Assembly: GCA_963665195.1 (NCBI GenBank)
Contig: OY762070.1
Coordinates: 3,658,001 to 3,722,000, forward strand
Reading direction: 5' to 3'
DNA from: VXYL01 sp963665195
GTDB lineage: Bacteria > Pseudomonadota > Gammaproteobacteria > Pseudomonadales > Azotimanducaceae
DNA: 64,000 nucleotides
Shown: piece by piece, positions 35,984-44,359 of the stretch
How positions within the stretch are numbered: the first letter of the stretch is position 1
How the letters are laid out: every line of letters starts with the position of its first letter
The notes under the pieces: generated by a model
Databases searched by the model: none
What the model saw: the letters and a program-made list of their open reading frames with translations, nothing else
Told to the model about the DNA's origin: nothing
Made by a program: the position numbers and the translations under genes

Positions 35984-36571
35984 CTACCCGTCCGTGCCGT
36001 CGTCGATGCCGACGAAGTGCGCGGCGACGATCAGCACCATGCGCGAGCGCCTGCCCGGCGCGATGTCGACTTGCCGGACGGCGAGCTTCTTGGGATGCGT
36101 GGCGATGGCGTCGAGAGCCTTGAGTTCCGCGCCCTGCGCATAGACGAAGCTGAACTGCGCCTGCACCTCCCAGACGCCCGGCGCATCGGGAACGGCTTGG
36201 CTGACGCCGGATTGGATGCGCGCATCGCCGAGGCCGAGACGGGCGATCATGCGCGTCACCGCGGCGCGCAGCTGCGCCTGCGCCTGGGCCTGGGTCTCGG
36301 CCTGCCAGAGCCGCTCCGCGAGAACGCTGTCTCGGGCGAGGGCCTCGGCGCGCAGCTCGGCCCAGTTCTCGCGCTCCAGCATGGCCTGCGCGCTGTCCAG
36401 CCGCTGCCGGGCGTCCACGTAGTCCGCATGCGCGACATCCACCGCGGTCATGCGCACCAGCAGCCAGTAGAGCAGCAGCAGGCCGGCCACGACCCAGGCC
36501 GCGGCGCGCAGCCGCGCATTGCCGGCGAGTTCCGTGCGGATGCGCTCCCACGCCGCCGCGAGGGCGCTCAT
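35984..36571 (-). CDS. gspM: Type II secretion protein GspM
   Basis: This 195-residue protein has a single N-terminal membrane helix (RAAAWVVAGLLLLYWLLV) followed by a coiled segment and a ferredoxin-like periplasmic domain (WEVQAQFSFVYAQGAELKALD), the GspM layout. It forms the inner-membrane platform with GspL. The ATG at 36571 overlaps the gspL stop. Assignment rests mainly on topology and gene order because GspM is poorly conserved. Confidence 0.78.
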   Translation of the reverse strand: MSALAAAWERIRTELAGNARLRAAAWVVAGLLLLYWLLVRMTAVDVAHADYVDARQRLDSAQAMLERENWAELRAEALARDSVLAERLWQAETQAQAQAQLRAAVTRMIARLGLGDARIQSGVSQAVPDAPGVWEVQAQFSFVYAQGAELKALDAIATHPKKLAVRQVDIAPGRRSRMVLIVAAHFVGIDDGTDG

Positions 36572-37539
36572 GCCTCCACCTGCAGGCTGATTTCGATGGT
36601 ATTCGGCTGCTGCGACGCGCCGACGCTCACCGAGCGGAAGCGGCTCTCCAGCGCATCGACGTAGGCTACCGGGTCCAACCGCGGGTCTTCCACCAGAATG
36701 CGCAACTCGCCCTGCTGGTAGCGCCAGCGACGCAGCCTGGCCGACGCCGGCAGCGCCTCGTCGACCAGCCCCATGAGGCGTGCCTGCGAGGGCTGGTTGA
36801 GAATGCGGATCAGCGCTCGGTCGCGGGTGCTGAGGCGGATGATCTCGTTGCGGGCATCGATGATGGGCGACAGGTCGGTCGCGAGCTGCTGGTAGCCGGT
36901 CTCGGCGCCAGCGAGCAGGGATTCGATCTTCCACAGCCGCGCCTCGTGCCAGATCGCCAGCGCAGCGAGCAGCGTCAGGCAACCGAGGCCCACGGCGCGC
37001 TCATTGGCGACGAGCCACTGCGCCGGAGTCTGCGGGCTGGCCCAGGGGACGGCGGCCATGCGCGCCGGCACGGCTTCCTCCACGGCGCCAGATTCGCCTT
37101 CGAAGCGGCTGGCGAACCAGTCGAGGCGGGCCCGGTCGGGCGCCTCTTCCTGCCAATACCCGTCCTCCAGAACGTCGCCCCGCCAGTACTGCAGCTCGTA
37201 GCCGTGCTGGCACTGCTGGACATGCACGCCGTCGGCCTTGCGCGGCTGGAAAACGGCCTCCGGCACCACGCGCGGCGTCGTCTCGGCGTCTGCCGGCACC
37301 CGCACTTCGTCCTCGTCCCAGAGCCACACCATCGCCGTGGCGTCGACCCAGACGCAGTGGTAGCCGGTGCGCGCGAAAGGACTCCACACGGGGATCTTGA
37401 GCGCCATCGCGGCCTGGCGGCGATTGCGCGGCACATGGTCGAAGCGCTCGCAGCGGTACATGCACAAGTCCCGCCCGACCATCCAGTAGGCGTGGACGGA
37501 GGCGACGTCCAAGGGGACGACGCCCGAGCGCGTCTGCAC
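36568..37539 (-). CDS. gspL: Type II secretion protein GspL
   Basis: This 323-residue protein fits GspL: a cytoplasmic actin-like part, a membrane helix (RAVGLGCLTLLAALAIWHEA near residue 188) and a periplasmic ferredoxin-like end (YQQGELRILVEDPRLDPV). The cytoplasmic part is shorter than the usual roughly 230 residues and Trp-rich (VWVDATAMVWLWDEDE). It should recruit the GspE ATPase. It lies between gspK (4 bases upstream) and gspM (overlap). Confidence 0.8.
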   Translation of the reverse strand: MQTRSGVVPLDVASVHAYWMVGRDLCMYRCERFDHVPRNRRQAAMALKIPVWSPFARTGYHCVWVDATAMVWLWDEDEVRVPADAETTPRVVPEAVFQPRKADGVHVQQCQHGYELQYWRGDVLEDGYWQEEAPDRARLDWFASRFEGESGAVEEAVPARMAAVPWASPQTPAQWLVANERAVGLGCLTLLAALAIWHEARLWKIESLLAGAETGYQQLATDLSPIIDARNEIIRLSTRDRALIRILNQPSQARLMGLVDEALPASARLRRWRYQQGELRILVEDPRLDPVAYVDALESRFRSVSVGASQQPNTIEISLQVEA

Positions 37540-37543
37540 CGCG

Positions 37544-38539
37544 CTACGATGGCTGGAAAAGCGCTGTCGGAGCTTTGCGAGGAGCTGCCGAAGCGCGGGC
37601 GATGGGTTCCGAATAGCGATACTCCTTCCGCCACGGGGCGAATTCGGCCCCCGGCGTCATCAAGATGCCGAGCACCGAGCGCTGGCCGCTGCCCGGCCGC
37701 CAGGTTGCGATCTTAAGCGACGGCGACGGATGCCATGCAAGCAGCAGCGGATCGATGTCCGGGTAGACGCCCGCCAGCTGCGCGACTTCATGCAGCGAAG
37801 TGAGCGGTCGGGCCTCCCGCGCGGCGAGCAGCGCATCGAGCGAGCGGCGCTCGACGCCCAGCACCGCGGCCAAGACGTCCGGGTGCATGGTGTTGAAGTT
37901 GTAGGCGAACGGATAGCGCGCCGTCAGCAGCGGCCGCAGGGTGCGCCACTGGGTCTCGGTCAGCACCTCGTCCATGCCGTGTACGCGGCGCAGTTCCAGC
38001 GGGCTCACCATCGGCCAATCGGCCGGCGGCGGCAGGCGGCGGCGCGCGTAGTCGAATCGCTCGGCGCCGCCGAGCTGCTGCTCGCTGTCGAGGTCCACGT
38101 AGTCGGCGATGCGCGGCACCAGGCGGCGCACGTTCAGCGGCGAGACGCCGACGCTGCGCAGAACGTCCGGCAGCATGCCGCTGCGCGGCGCGTTCACGGA
38201 TGCCAGCGAACCTTCGTCGAAGACCGCGAAGCGGGTGCGGCCGAGGCCGCCGTAGGCGACGCCGGTGTAGCGGATCTCGACGCCGTCCTGCGGTGCGCCG
38301 GCGGCAAGCTCTAGCCCGCGATGGCTCGATCGCCGCGTCGCCATCAGGTACAGCAGCGTGGCTTCCGTGCTGCGGGCGTCGAGCTCGTCTTGCAGGAGGC
38401 GCCGGTCCGCCTGGGCGCGGGCCGTCTCCGCCGCCACCGCGCTGTGGATGTAGCCGGCGAGCACCGCCAGTGCCGCCAACGCCCACAGCGTGGCGGCGAG
38501 GATGAAGCCCCGGTGCGTCGTCTTCACGGGCGGGGCCAT
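37544..38539 (-). CDS. gspK: Type II secretion minor pseudopilin GspK
   Basis: This 331-residue minor pseudopilin has the prepilin site HRG-FILAATLWALAALAV, lacking Glu at +5 as GspK does. The large alpha domain includes VNAPRSGMLPDVLRSVGVSP and YVDLDSEQQLGGAERFDYAR, and helix-hairpin-helix-like segments (PLTSLHEVAQLAGVYP) that fit the family. It caps the pseudopilus tip with GspI and GspJ. The ATG at 38539 starts 10 bases after gspJ; the longer upstream frame is non-coding. Confidence 0.88.
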   Translation of the reverse strand: MAPPVKTTHRGFILAATLWALAALAVLAGYIHSAVAAETARAQADRRLLQDELDARSTEATLLYLMATRRSSHRGLELAAGAPQDGVEIRYTGVAYGGLGRTRFAVFDEGSLASVNAPRSGMLPDVLRSVGVSPLNVRRLVPRIADYVDLDSEQQLGGAERFDYARRRLPPPADWPMVSPLELRRVHGMDEVLTETQWRTLRPLLTARYPFAYNFNTMHPDVLAAVLGVERRSLDALLAAREARPLTSLHEVAQLAGVYPDIDPLLLAWHPSPSLKIATWRPGSGQRSVLGILMTPGAEFAPWRKEYRYSEPIARASAAPRKAPTALFQPS

Positions 38540-38549
38540 TGCGCACGGC

Positions 38550-39182
38550 TCATTCGAGCGCCGCCCGGGTGAAGAGCGGCCGCACGGAGGCTTCCGCGCG
38601 CCCGACCATGACGACGCGCACCTGGCCACCAGGGCCGGAACCGGAACGGGCGAGCCTGCCCAGACGGATGCTGCTCGGCAGCCATTCGTCGGGCGCACTC
38701 GCCACCGGCCAGCGCGAATGCCAGCGACCGGCGGCATCGGCGTACTCGAAGGCGAGCTCTTCGTCCAAAGCCAGAATCTTCCATTCGCCGCCTGGCAGCG
38801 GGCTGCTCTCGGCGTATCGGAGCGTGCTTTCGGAAGCGCCGTTGGCGATGCTCCAGCGAACCACGGCGGGGGTGCCGGATTCGGCGCGCAGCGGCTGCAA
38901 GGTGGTGCCGACGAAGCCGGTCGGCGCACCGCTGAAGCGCCGCGTGTCGTCGCCGACAGGGATGAGGCCGCGTACGGTGCCCGCGAACCACAGGCTGTGC
39001 AGCGCCGCCTCCGAGGTGTCGCGGTTGACGCGCCTGACGGTCTCGTAGCGGGCGAGGAAGAAACTCACGCTCTGGATGACGAGCGTCGCCAGTAGCGAGA
39101 CCAGCACCAGAGCGACCATCAGTTCCAGCAGAGACATGCCGCCGAGGCGGCGTCTGGCGCGCATTGGCGATCGCGGGCGCAT
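38550..39182 (-). CDS. gspJ: Type II secretion minor pseudopilin GspJ
   Basis: This is a 210-residue pseudopilin with cleavage at LGG-MSLLELMVALVLVSLLA, Glu at +5 and the usual hydrophobic helix. The periplasmic part has WRVQRD-like VRRVNRDTSEAALHSLWF and ends with RVVMVGRAEASVRPLF, as in GspJ. It forms the tip complex with GspI and GspK. The start at 39182 gives a 15-residue basic leader; ATG 39164 is an alternative. Confidence 0.85.
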   Translation of the reverse strand: MRPRSPMRARRRLGGMSLLELMVALVLVSLLATLVIQSVSFFLARYETVRRVNRDTSEAALHSLWFAGTVRGLIPVGDDTRRFSGAPTGFVGTTLQPLRAESGTPAVVRWSIANGASESTLRYAESSPLPGGEWKILALDEELAFEYADAAGRWHSRWPVASAPDEWLPSSIRLGRLARSGSGPGGQVRVVMVGRAEASVRPLFTRAALE

Positions 39183-39188
39183 GGCTCG

Positions 39189-39632
39189 TCAGCCCATCGG
39201 CGGAATCGGCGGCCGCACGAGGTCGAAACCCACCAGCCGCAGATGCCATCGGCCGAGCGGCCTGCCTGGCCGGGCGGCGTCGACGATGTCGAACTGCACG
39301 TCGAAGAGGCCGACGTCGAAAGCGCCGAGTTCCCCGAAGCTCGTCATGCCGTTGCGCGGCGGCTCGACGGGCTGCGCGGACCACACCACTTCGAGATCGT
39401 CGATGCTGAATCGCCCTTGCTGCTCGTGCCACGGGTTGACGCCGGACAGCCGTTCGACCGCCTGGCGCACGGCGGCTACCTGGCGCTGGCTCTCGTCGAT
39501 GCGGGTCAGGGCGAAGAGGTTGTTGCTGAACAGCGCGTAGAGCGCGATGCCGGCGGCGGCGAAGATGGCGAGCGAGACAACCGCCTCGAGCAGCGTGAAG
39601 CCGCGGGCGCTGCGGCAGGGCGCTTCAAACAT
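39189..39632 (-). CDS. gspI: Type II secretion minor pseudopilin GspI
   Basis: This is a 147-residue minor pseudopilin with leader MFEAPCRSARG and cleavage before FTLLEAVVSLAIFAAAG, Glu at +5. The globular part ends FDVQFDIVDAARPGRPLGRW, with strands typical of GspI. The ATG at 39632 overlaps the end of gspH by eight bases. It nucleates the pseudopilus tip with GspJ and GspK. Confidence 0.83.
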   Translation of the reverse strand: MFEAPCRSARGFTLLEAVVSLAIFAAAGIALYALFSNNLFALTRIDESQRQVAAVRQAVERLSGVNPWHEQQGRFSIDDLEVVWSAQPVEPPRNGMTSFGELGAFDVGLFDVQFDIVDAARPGRPLGRWHLRLVGFDLVRPPIPPMG

Positions 39633-40089
39633 CGGCCGGCACCCGGCAGTACGGCGCCTCGAGCCGCAGCGCCACGGGCCTGGCATCGGCATGGACGAGT
39701 TCCACCTCGCCGCCGAGACAGACCCCGTTCGGACGCACCAGAATCGGCGTCGGGATGCGCACCTGCCAGCCTTGGTCCACCTGGAGGGGGAAGCGCTCGT
39801 AGCCGACCGCGGCGGGAATGGGCGCATCGGCATCCACGGTGCCCACCACGACATAGCCGCGCCCGCGCAGCATCGCTTCGCGGCCGAGGGCGGCGAACTG
39901 GTCCAGCACGCCGTCCCGGGCCGCGCTGCGCGTCGCGCTCGCCTGCAGGCGTTCCATGTTCGGCAAGGCGATGGCGGCGAGCAGGCCGATCAGCGCCAGC
40001 ACGACGGCGAGCTCCAGCAGGCTGAAACCCGCCTGCCCGGCGCCTCGCCGAGACGCCGGTACAGTGCTGTCGAAGGATCGAGTGTCCAA
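39625..40089 (-). CDS. gspH: Type II secretion minor pseudopilin GspH
   Basis: This is a 154-residue pseudopilin with cleavage at GQAG-FSLLELAVVLALIGLLA, Glu at +5, followed by the GspH-like strand-rich head (QGWQVRIPTPILVRPNGVC, EVELVHADARPVALRLE). Two cysteines (VCLGG and YCRVP) could form a disulfide. It leads the H-I-J-K-L-M-C run and follows a separate pilin-like gene after 103 bases. Confidence 0.82.
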   Translation of the reverse strand: MDTRSFDSTVPASRRGAGQAGFSLLELAVVLALIGLLAAIALPNMERLQASATRSAARDGVLDQFAALGREAMLRGRGYVVVGTVDADAPIPAAVGYERFPLQVDQGWQVRIPTPILVRPNGVCLGGEVELVHADARPVALRLEAPYCRVPADV

Positions 40090-40192
40090 GCGCGTCTCTT
40101 GTGCCGACAGTCCGCAGCCAGTGCGGATTATCGCCTACCGACGCGCCGTGTCACGCTCGCCCGGCATAGCCGGGGCGTGCTTTTCCTCGCAG

Positions 40193-40669
40193 CTACAGGT
40201 CGCTCAGCAGGATCTGTTCAAGGTCGCTCGCGAGTTCGCCGTAGGCCGGGCGCACCACGACCACCATCATGGTGCGGTCCGCGATGTCGCCCTGGGCTTC
40301 GATGCCGATGACGCCGCCGCTGTTGTTGCCGCTGATGGCGCCGTAGGCCGGCTCGCCGCTCGGCGCAGTGCCGCCGCCCTCCTCGCCGGCCGCGGCGCCG
40401 TTCAGCATCTCGATCCAGCCGGCGGAGGTGTACTTGGCATCGGCCGCCGCCGCCGTGACGGTGCCGAGCGCCAGCTCCATCTGCACCTTGCGCAGTTCGC
40501 TGCGCACGAACCGCACGGCTTGGCGATAGTGGGCGTCCACCTTGGCCATGTTGGCGTTGGCGACGTAGCTGCGGTAGGCCGGCACCGCGGCGGCGGTCAG
40601 CACGCCGATGATGGCCACGGCGATCATCAGCTCGATCAGCGTGAAGCCGTGTTGGATGTTGCTTCGCAT
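40193..40669 (-). CDS. Type IV pilin-like protein in the secretion locus
   Basis: This is a 158-residue prepilin with site QHG-FTLIELMIAVAIIGVLTA, Glu at +5, and VPAYRSYVANANMAKVDAHY as in PilA/PilE-type major pilins rather than GspG. The head is glycine- and alanine-rich (EEGGGTAPSGEPAYG) and lacks the calcium site of GspG. It may be an extra pseudopilin or a major pilin of a shared machine. The ATG at 40669 is followed by a short basic leader; an upstream ATG would add eight residues. Confidence 0.8.
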   Translation of the reverse strand: MRSNIQHGFTLIELMIAVAIIGVLTAAAVPAYRSYVANANMAKVDAHYRQAVRFVRSELRKVQMELALGTVTAAAADAKYTSAGWIEMLNGAAAGEEGGGTAPSGEPAYGAISGNNSGGVIGIEAQGDIADRTMMVVVVRPAYGELASDLEQILLSDL

Positions 40670-40892
40670 CGTTTGCTCCTTGGTTTCGGGCATGTGTTGG
40701 GAGCGCGAAAGCGTGGGCGGAGAGGACCGCGGTCCGCTAGATGAGAATGCTCACCCCGGGCATGGTCGATGTCTGACAAGGAAAACGCCGCAGCTGTTGC
40801 TGTGGAATGCGTCGCCGCGTCGCGTCCGTTTCCGGCGTCGAGCCCGAGCGGTGGGATAATTGGACCTTCGTCAACCCCCGCGCCGAGTACCC

Positions 40893-41762
40893 ATGCCGAC
40901 GATCTGGCTGCTTGCCGGCCTGCCCCGCTCCGGCACGTCTCTCTGCTGCCGGCTCGCCGACGCCCTGCCGGACACGGTGGCGCTGATCCAGCCGCTGGCC
41001 AGCCGCTTCGCCGGGCTCGCGCCGCCCAAGGCCGCGAGCGAAGTGCAGCGCGACCTCGCCGCGCTGCGCCAGCGTCTCCTGGGGGAGCGGCGCGCGGCAA
41101 CGGTGCTGGTGCAAGGCGCCATCGGCGACAACGTCGTCGGCGAGACCAAGGACGGCAGCGGCCTGCGCCCCAGGCTCGGCGAACGCAAGGCGGTCGACGT
41201 GACGCGAACGCTGTCGCCCGACTGCACCCTGTTCGTCAAGCACAACGCCCTTTTCGCAGCCCTCGCACCGTGGCTCAAGCTCGCACGGGAAGGTACGGAT
41301 TCCGCGGACTTGGCGTACCGCTGCGTGGGCCTCGTGCGCAATCCGCTGGCCGTCCTCGCGTCCTGGCAGACCGTCGCGCTGCCGATTCAGGAAGGCCGCC
41401 TGCCGGGGGGCGAACCGTTCGCCGCCGACTTGCGCCGAGCGTTGGCGAGCGCCCCGGATGTGCGTCGCCGCCAGCTCGCGATCGTCAACTGGTTCTTCGC
41501 CCAGTACGCCGCCCATTTCCGGGCCGAGGACGTGCTGCGCTACGAGACCCTCATCGAGACCAACGGCGCGGCCTTGGCCAACCTGCTCGGCCGCCCGCCG
41601 TCGGGCCAGCCGCTCACGAGCCGCAACGACAACGCCGCCTACGCCGATGTCCCGGTGGCTGAACTCGCGGACCTGCTGATCCGCGAAGGCGGGGCATGGA
41701 CGCAGTTCTACAGCGCCGCGGACGTGGAGGCCGCGGCGCGAGCTCTGGATGCATGTGCCTAG
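40893..41762 (+). CDS. Sulfotransferase-family protein
   Basis: This 289-residue protein starts MPTIWLLAGLPRSGTSLCC, the PAPS 5'-phosphosulfate loop of sulfotransferases. It continues with VGLVRNPLAVLASWQTVALP near residue 150, matching the 3'-phosphate-binding Arg and Ser strand, and ends with LTSRNDNAAYADV. A close relative lies at 54799-55671 on the other strand, sharing KHNAxFAAL, RNPxAVLASWQTV and RNDNAxY. The substrate is unknown. The gene interrupts the type II secretion operon. Confidence 0.82.
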   Translation: MPTIWLLAGLPRSGTSLCCRLADALPDTVALIQPLASRFAGLAPPKAASEVQRDLAALRQRLLGERRAATVLVQGAIGDNVVGETKDGSGLRPRLGERKAVDVTRTLSPDCTLFVKHNALFAALAPWLKLAREGTDSADLAYRCVGLVRNPLAVLASWQTVALPIQEGRLPGGEPFAADLRRALASAPDVRRRQLAIVNWFFAQYAAHFRAEDVLRYETLIETNGAALANLLGRPPSGQPLTSRNDNAAYADVPVAELADLLIREGGAWTQFYSAADVEAAARALDACA

Positions 41763-41864
41763 CCGCCCGCTCCAACGGGCTTCGGCCTGGGGGTCGCAAG
41801 GGCCTTGAACCCTGTGCGCGAGTACCACTAAGGTCGTTGAGAGCCATGAGCGAGTGACCATGGG

Positions 41865-42101
41865 ATGGCAACGGTGAGACGATGTTCGGCGAACTCTTGG
41901 GAAATCCACCTGGGGAGTACGGCGAAGTCGGCGGTGACGGTAGAGGTTCACATGAGCCAAGAAACGGCAGACAAACTAGCTGAGATGGAACGATCCAGGC
42001 TCGCGTGCCTAAACCCGGACCGACCTGATTTGCCGACGGTGGATCCCGGGGTTGCGATCCTCAATGTGCTAGGGGTGTACGCTGCCAACGGACGTGTCTA
42101 G
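41865..42101 (+). CDS. Small hypothetical protein, possibly ribbon-helix-helix
   Basis: This 78-residue frame has a middle part AVTVEVHMSQETADKLAEME that resembles the strand-helix start of ribbon-helix-helix regulators. The C-terminal third (LPTVDPGVAILNVLGVYAAN) is unlike any family I know. It overlaps the following RelB-like gene by eight bases if that starts at GTG 42094. It could be part of the toxin-antitoxin remnant or a chance open frame. Confidence 0.35.
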   Translation: MATVRRCSANSWEIHLGSTAKSAVTVEVHMSQETADKLAEMERSRLACLNPDRPDLPTVDPGVAILNVLGVYAANGRV

Positions 42102-42102
42102 C

Positions 42103-42345
42103 ATGGCCAGCATGCCCCTTGACGAGATCTACGAATACCTGGCTGACGACGGCAGCGTCAGCGATGAGTGTTGCCCCGGCAGGGCGGCATTCCGCGCGAG
42201 GAGCTGGGGCGACGAGCCGAGCCTTTGGGTGGCACCCAGCAAGGAGCCGAATGCCACCACGCTGGCTGCCATGCAGGAGTTGGGGGACGGTCGCGGCCAA
42301 AGGTACGACAGCACCAAGGCGCTGTTCGACGATCTGGGGATCTGA
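42103..42345 (+). CDS. RelB/DinJ-like antitoxin
   Basis: The C-terminal half, PNATTLAAMQELGDGRGQRY followed by DSTKALFDDLGI, is the toxin-binding tail of RelB/DinJ antitoxins. The N-terminal half (PLDEIYEYLADDGSVSDECC) does not show the normal ribbon-helix-helix, so DNA binding may be lost or altered. The stop is two bases before the yafQ-like toxin frame, the standard order. ATG 42103 is used; GTG 42094 or ATG 42112 are possible. Confidence 0.55.
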   Translation: MASMPLDEIYEYLADDGSVSDECCPGRAAFRARSWGDEPSLWVAPSKEPNATTLAAMQELGDGRGQRYDSTKALFDDLGI

Positions 42346-42347
42346 AG

Positions 42348-42637
42348 TTGCGCTACCCGGTTCCGTCGCGCCAATTCAAGCGGGACGTTCAGTTGGCAGT
42401 TAGGTTAGACGAAGACTTCCCATGGCCAGGCTCACGGCGCTGATCGATGCGCTGGCTGCGGGCGAGCGACTGGATCCCGCGTACCGCGACCACCCGCTCA
42501 AGGGCACATGGCGAGGCTATCGCGAGGCCCACATCGCTCCCGACTGGCTTCTGATCTACCAGCTTGTCAATGACGAGTTGAGGTTGGTCAGGACCGGTCG
42601 CCATGCGACCTGTTCTGAAGGCGAGGGCTGTAGTTGA
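42348..42637 (+). pseudogene. yafQ: Frameshifted YafQ-type toxin
   Basis: One frame from TTG 42348 gives RYPVPSRQFKRDVQLAVRLD then EDFP. The sequence continues in another frame from 42422 with MARLTALIDALAAGERLD, RDHPLKGTWRGYREAHIAPDW, LLIYQLVNDELRLVRTG and RH. Joined, they match YafQ mRNA interferases, with the catalytic His, His, Asp-Trp and His residues intact in the second part. A one-base deletion near 42418 separates the two. The second frame alone starts with an ATG and would lack about 25 residues, so it is probably inactive. Confidence 0.7.
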
Positions 42638-42692
42638 CTGCGACCCGCCCACGCCCGGGTGCCATCGGTCGCAGATCGAGCGGCATTGCCGC

Positions 42693-43175
42693 TTACCCGG
42701 CGTCCGGCAGGTAGCCGATGTCTTCGTCGTCGCCTTCGCCGCCGGGGCTCGAATCCGCGCCCAGGGAATAGAGCGCGAAGCCCTGCGGCGTGTTGGCGGG
42801 GAACTGGTACTGGTACGGCGCCCGCCACGGGTCGGCGGGGAGTTCGTCGCGCAGGTACGGGCCGTTCCAGTATTCCGCGACCTCGGGCGGCGCTGCGGTG
42901 AGCGCCCCCAGGCCTTGTGCGGTGCTGGGGTACTGGCCGATGTCCAGCTTGTAGGTGTCGAGGGCGGCGCGCAGCTGCTTCACCTGCACTTCGGCGGTGC
43001 TGCGCTGGCCGCTGGCCAAGCGCTGCATGGCCGCCGGGCCCACGATGCCGAGGATGAGGCCGATGATGACCAGCGCGACCATCAGCTCGAGGAGATTCCA
43101 GCCGCCGGCGCGGTGCCGCTGCAGGGCGGCCTGCCGCCGCGGCGGTTGCCCGCAGAGCTTAGCTTGCCAGTTCAT
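42693..43175 (-). CDS. gspG: Type II secretion major pseudopilin GspG
   Basis: This 160-residue major pseudopilin carries the family pattern TYKLDIGQYPSTAQGLGAL and the calcium-site end GADSSPGGEGDDEDIGYL. The prepilin site is AGG-WNLLELMVALVIIGLIL: Trp replaces the usual Phe or Met at +1 while Glu +5 is kept. The start overlaps the gspF end by 17 bases. Downstream the operon is interrupted by the plus-strand island before the pilin-like gene. Confidence 0.9.
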   Translation of the reverse strand: MNWQAKLCGQPPRRQAALQRHRAGGWNLLELMVALVIIGLILGIVGPAAMQRLASGQRSTAEVQVKQLRAALDTYKLDIGQYPSTAQGLGALTAAPPEVAEYWNGPYLRDELPADPWRAPYQYQFPANTPQGFALYSLGADSSPGGEGDDEDIGYLPDAG

Positions 43176-44352
43176 TGATGCTCGTGATCCCAAGAATCAG
43201 CCCCACCATGATGGTGCCGATCGCGCCGCCGATCAATAGGATGGCGAGCGGCTCGATGAGCGACAGCAGGCGCGCCGTGCGCCGCCGGGTGCTGTCCTCG
43301 TAAAGGTTGGCGACGGCGCGCAGCGTCTCGGCGAGGCGACCGGCCTGCTCGCCGACCCGCACCAGGTTGTAGCCCGCGGCGGTGAGCGCGCCCTGCTTCT
43401 CCAGCGCATCGGACAGCGAACTGCCGCCCTTCACATCCGAATGGGCGCGTTCCAGAAGCGTCCGGCGGCTGGTGATGCGCACGCCCTTCGCGGCGAGGCC
43501 GAGGGCGTCCATCAGTTCGACCCGGCTCGCCAGCATCGCCGCCATCACCGATGCCCACTTGGCGGCGTCCACTTCCGAGAACCATGCGCCGAGCACCGGC
43601 AGCCGTGCCGCCGCGTCCGTCAGCCGGGCGCGGAATCCGGCGTTGCTGAGCAGCCCGGCGATGAGGACGGCGGCGCCGACGGCGATGCCGATGGCCAGCC
43701 CGACGTTGTCGTTGAACCAGATGCCGGCGCCGATCACCATCCGCGACAGCAGCGGCAGGTCTTCGGCGTCGCGCAGCAGGGCCGCGAACTTCGGCACTAC
43801 GAAGACGAATACGAGCAGCACCGCGGCGATGCCGGAGACCACCAGCACGGCCGGATAGGTGAGTGCGCCGCGCACGTCGGCGGCGATCCGGTCGTCGTAC
43901 TCGAGCTGCGTCACGGCCTCGCGCAGCGATGCCGCCAAGCGGCCGCTCATCTCGCCGGCCTCGATGAGCTGGTAGACGTACTCCGGCAGCGGCAGGCCGC
44001 AGGTGCGCACGGCTTCGAGGAAGCTGGTGCCGCGCAGCAGTTCCCGGTGCATGGCCTCGAACGCCGCGGTCAGCGCCGGGTGATGGCTGCCGCGGGTCTC
44101 CGAGGCGACGGCGTCGCTCAAGGCAACGCCGGATTCGAGCAGCGTCGCCAGTTCATGGATGGCGACCACGACATCCCCGCTGCGCAGCCGGCGGCGCAAG
44201 GCCGGTCTGGTCGAGGCGCGGTGTTCGCTCACCTCCACCACGGTCTGGCCGTCCCGGCTCAGTTGCCGAACGACATCCGCCGCCGAGTCCGCCGCTAGGC
44301 GGCCCTTGACGGCCCGGCCGCTCAGGTCGATGACTTCGTAGTCGTAGTCCAT
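43159..44352 (-). CDS. gspF: Type II secretion inner-membrane platform protein GspF
   Basis: This 397-residue protein has the two GspF/PilC domains, with VVAIHELATLLESGVALSDA in the first and KWASVMAAMLASRVELMDAL in the second. Three membrane helices are visible (YPAVLVVSGIAAVLLVFVFV, LAIGIAVGAAVLIAGLL and IEPLAILLIGGAIGTIMVGL). It anchors the GspE ATPase. The ATG is seven bases after the gspE stop. Confidence 0.93.
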   Translation of the reverse strand: MDYDYEVIDLSGRAVKGRLAADSAADVVRQLSRDGQTVVEVSEHRASTRPALRRRLRSGDVVVAIHELATLLESGVALSDAVASETRGSHHPALTAAFEAMHRELLRGTSFLEAVRTCGLPLPEYVYQLIEAGEMSGRLAASLREAVTQLEYDDRIAADVRGALTYPAVLVVSGIAAVLLVFVFVVPKFAALLRDAEDLPLLSRMVIGAGIWFNDNVGLAIGIAVGAAVLIAGLLSNAGFRARLTDAAARLPVLGAWFSEVDAAKWASVMAAMLASRVELMDALGLAAKGVRITSRRTLLERAHSDVKGGSSLSDALEKQGALTAAGYNLVRVGEQAGRLAETLRAVANLYEDSTRRRTARLLSLIEPLAILLIGGAIGTIMVGLILGITSINELAS

Positions 44353-44359
44353 GGCGCAG

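Noticed and set aside
41762..41800. Short inverted repeat GCCCG/CGGGC after the sulfotransferase as a terminator.
   Set aside because: Only five pairs and no T run follow it; not convincing in such GC-rich DNA.
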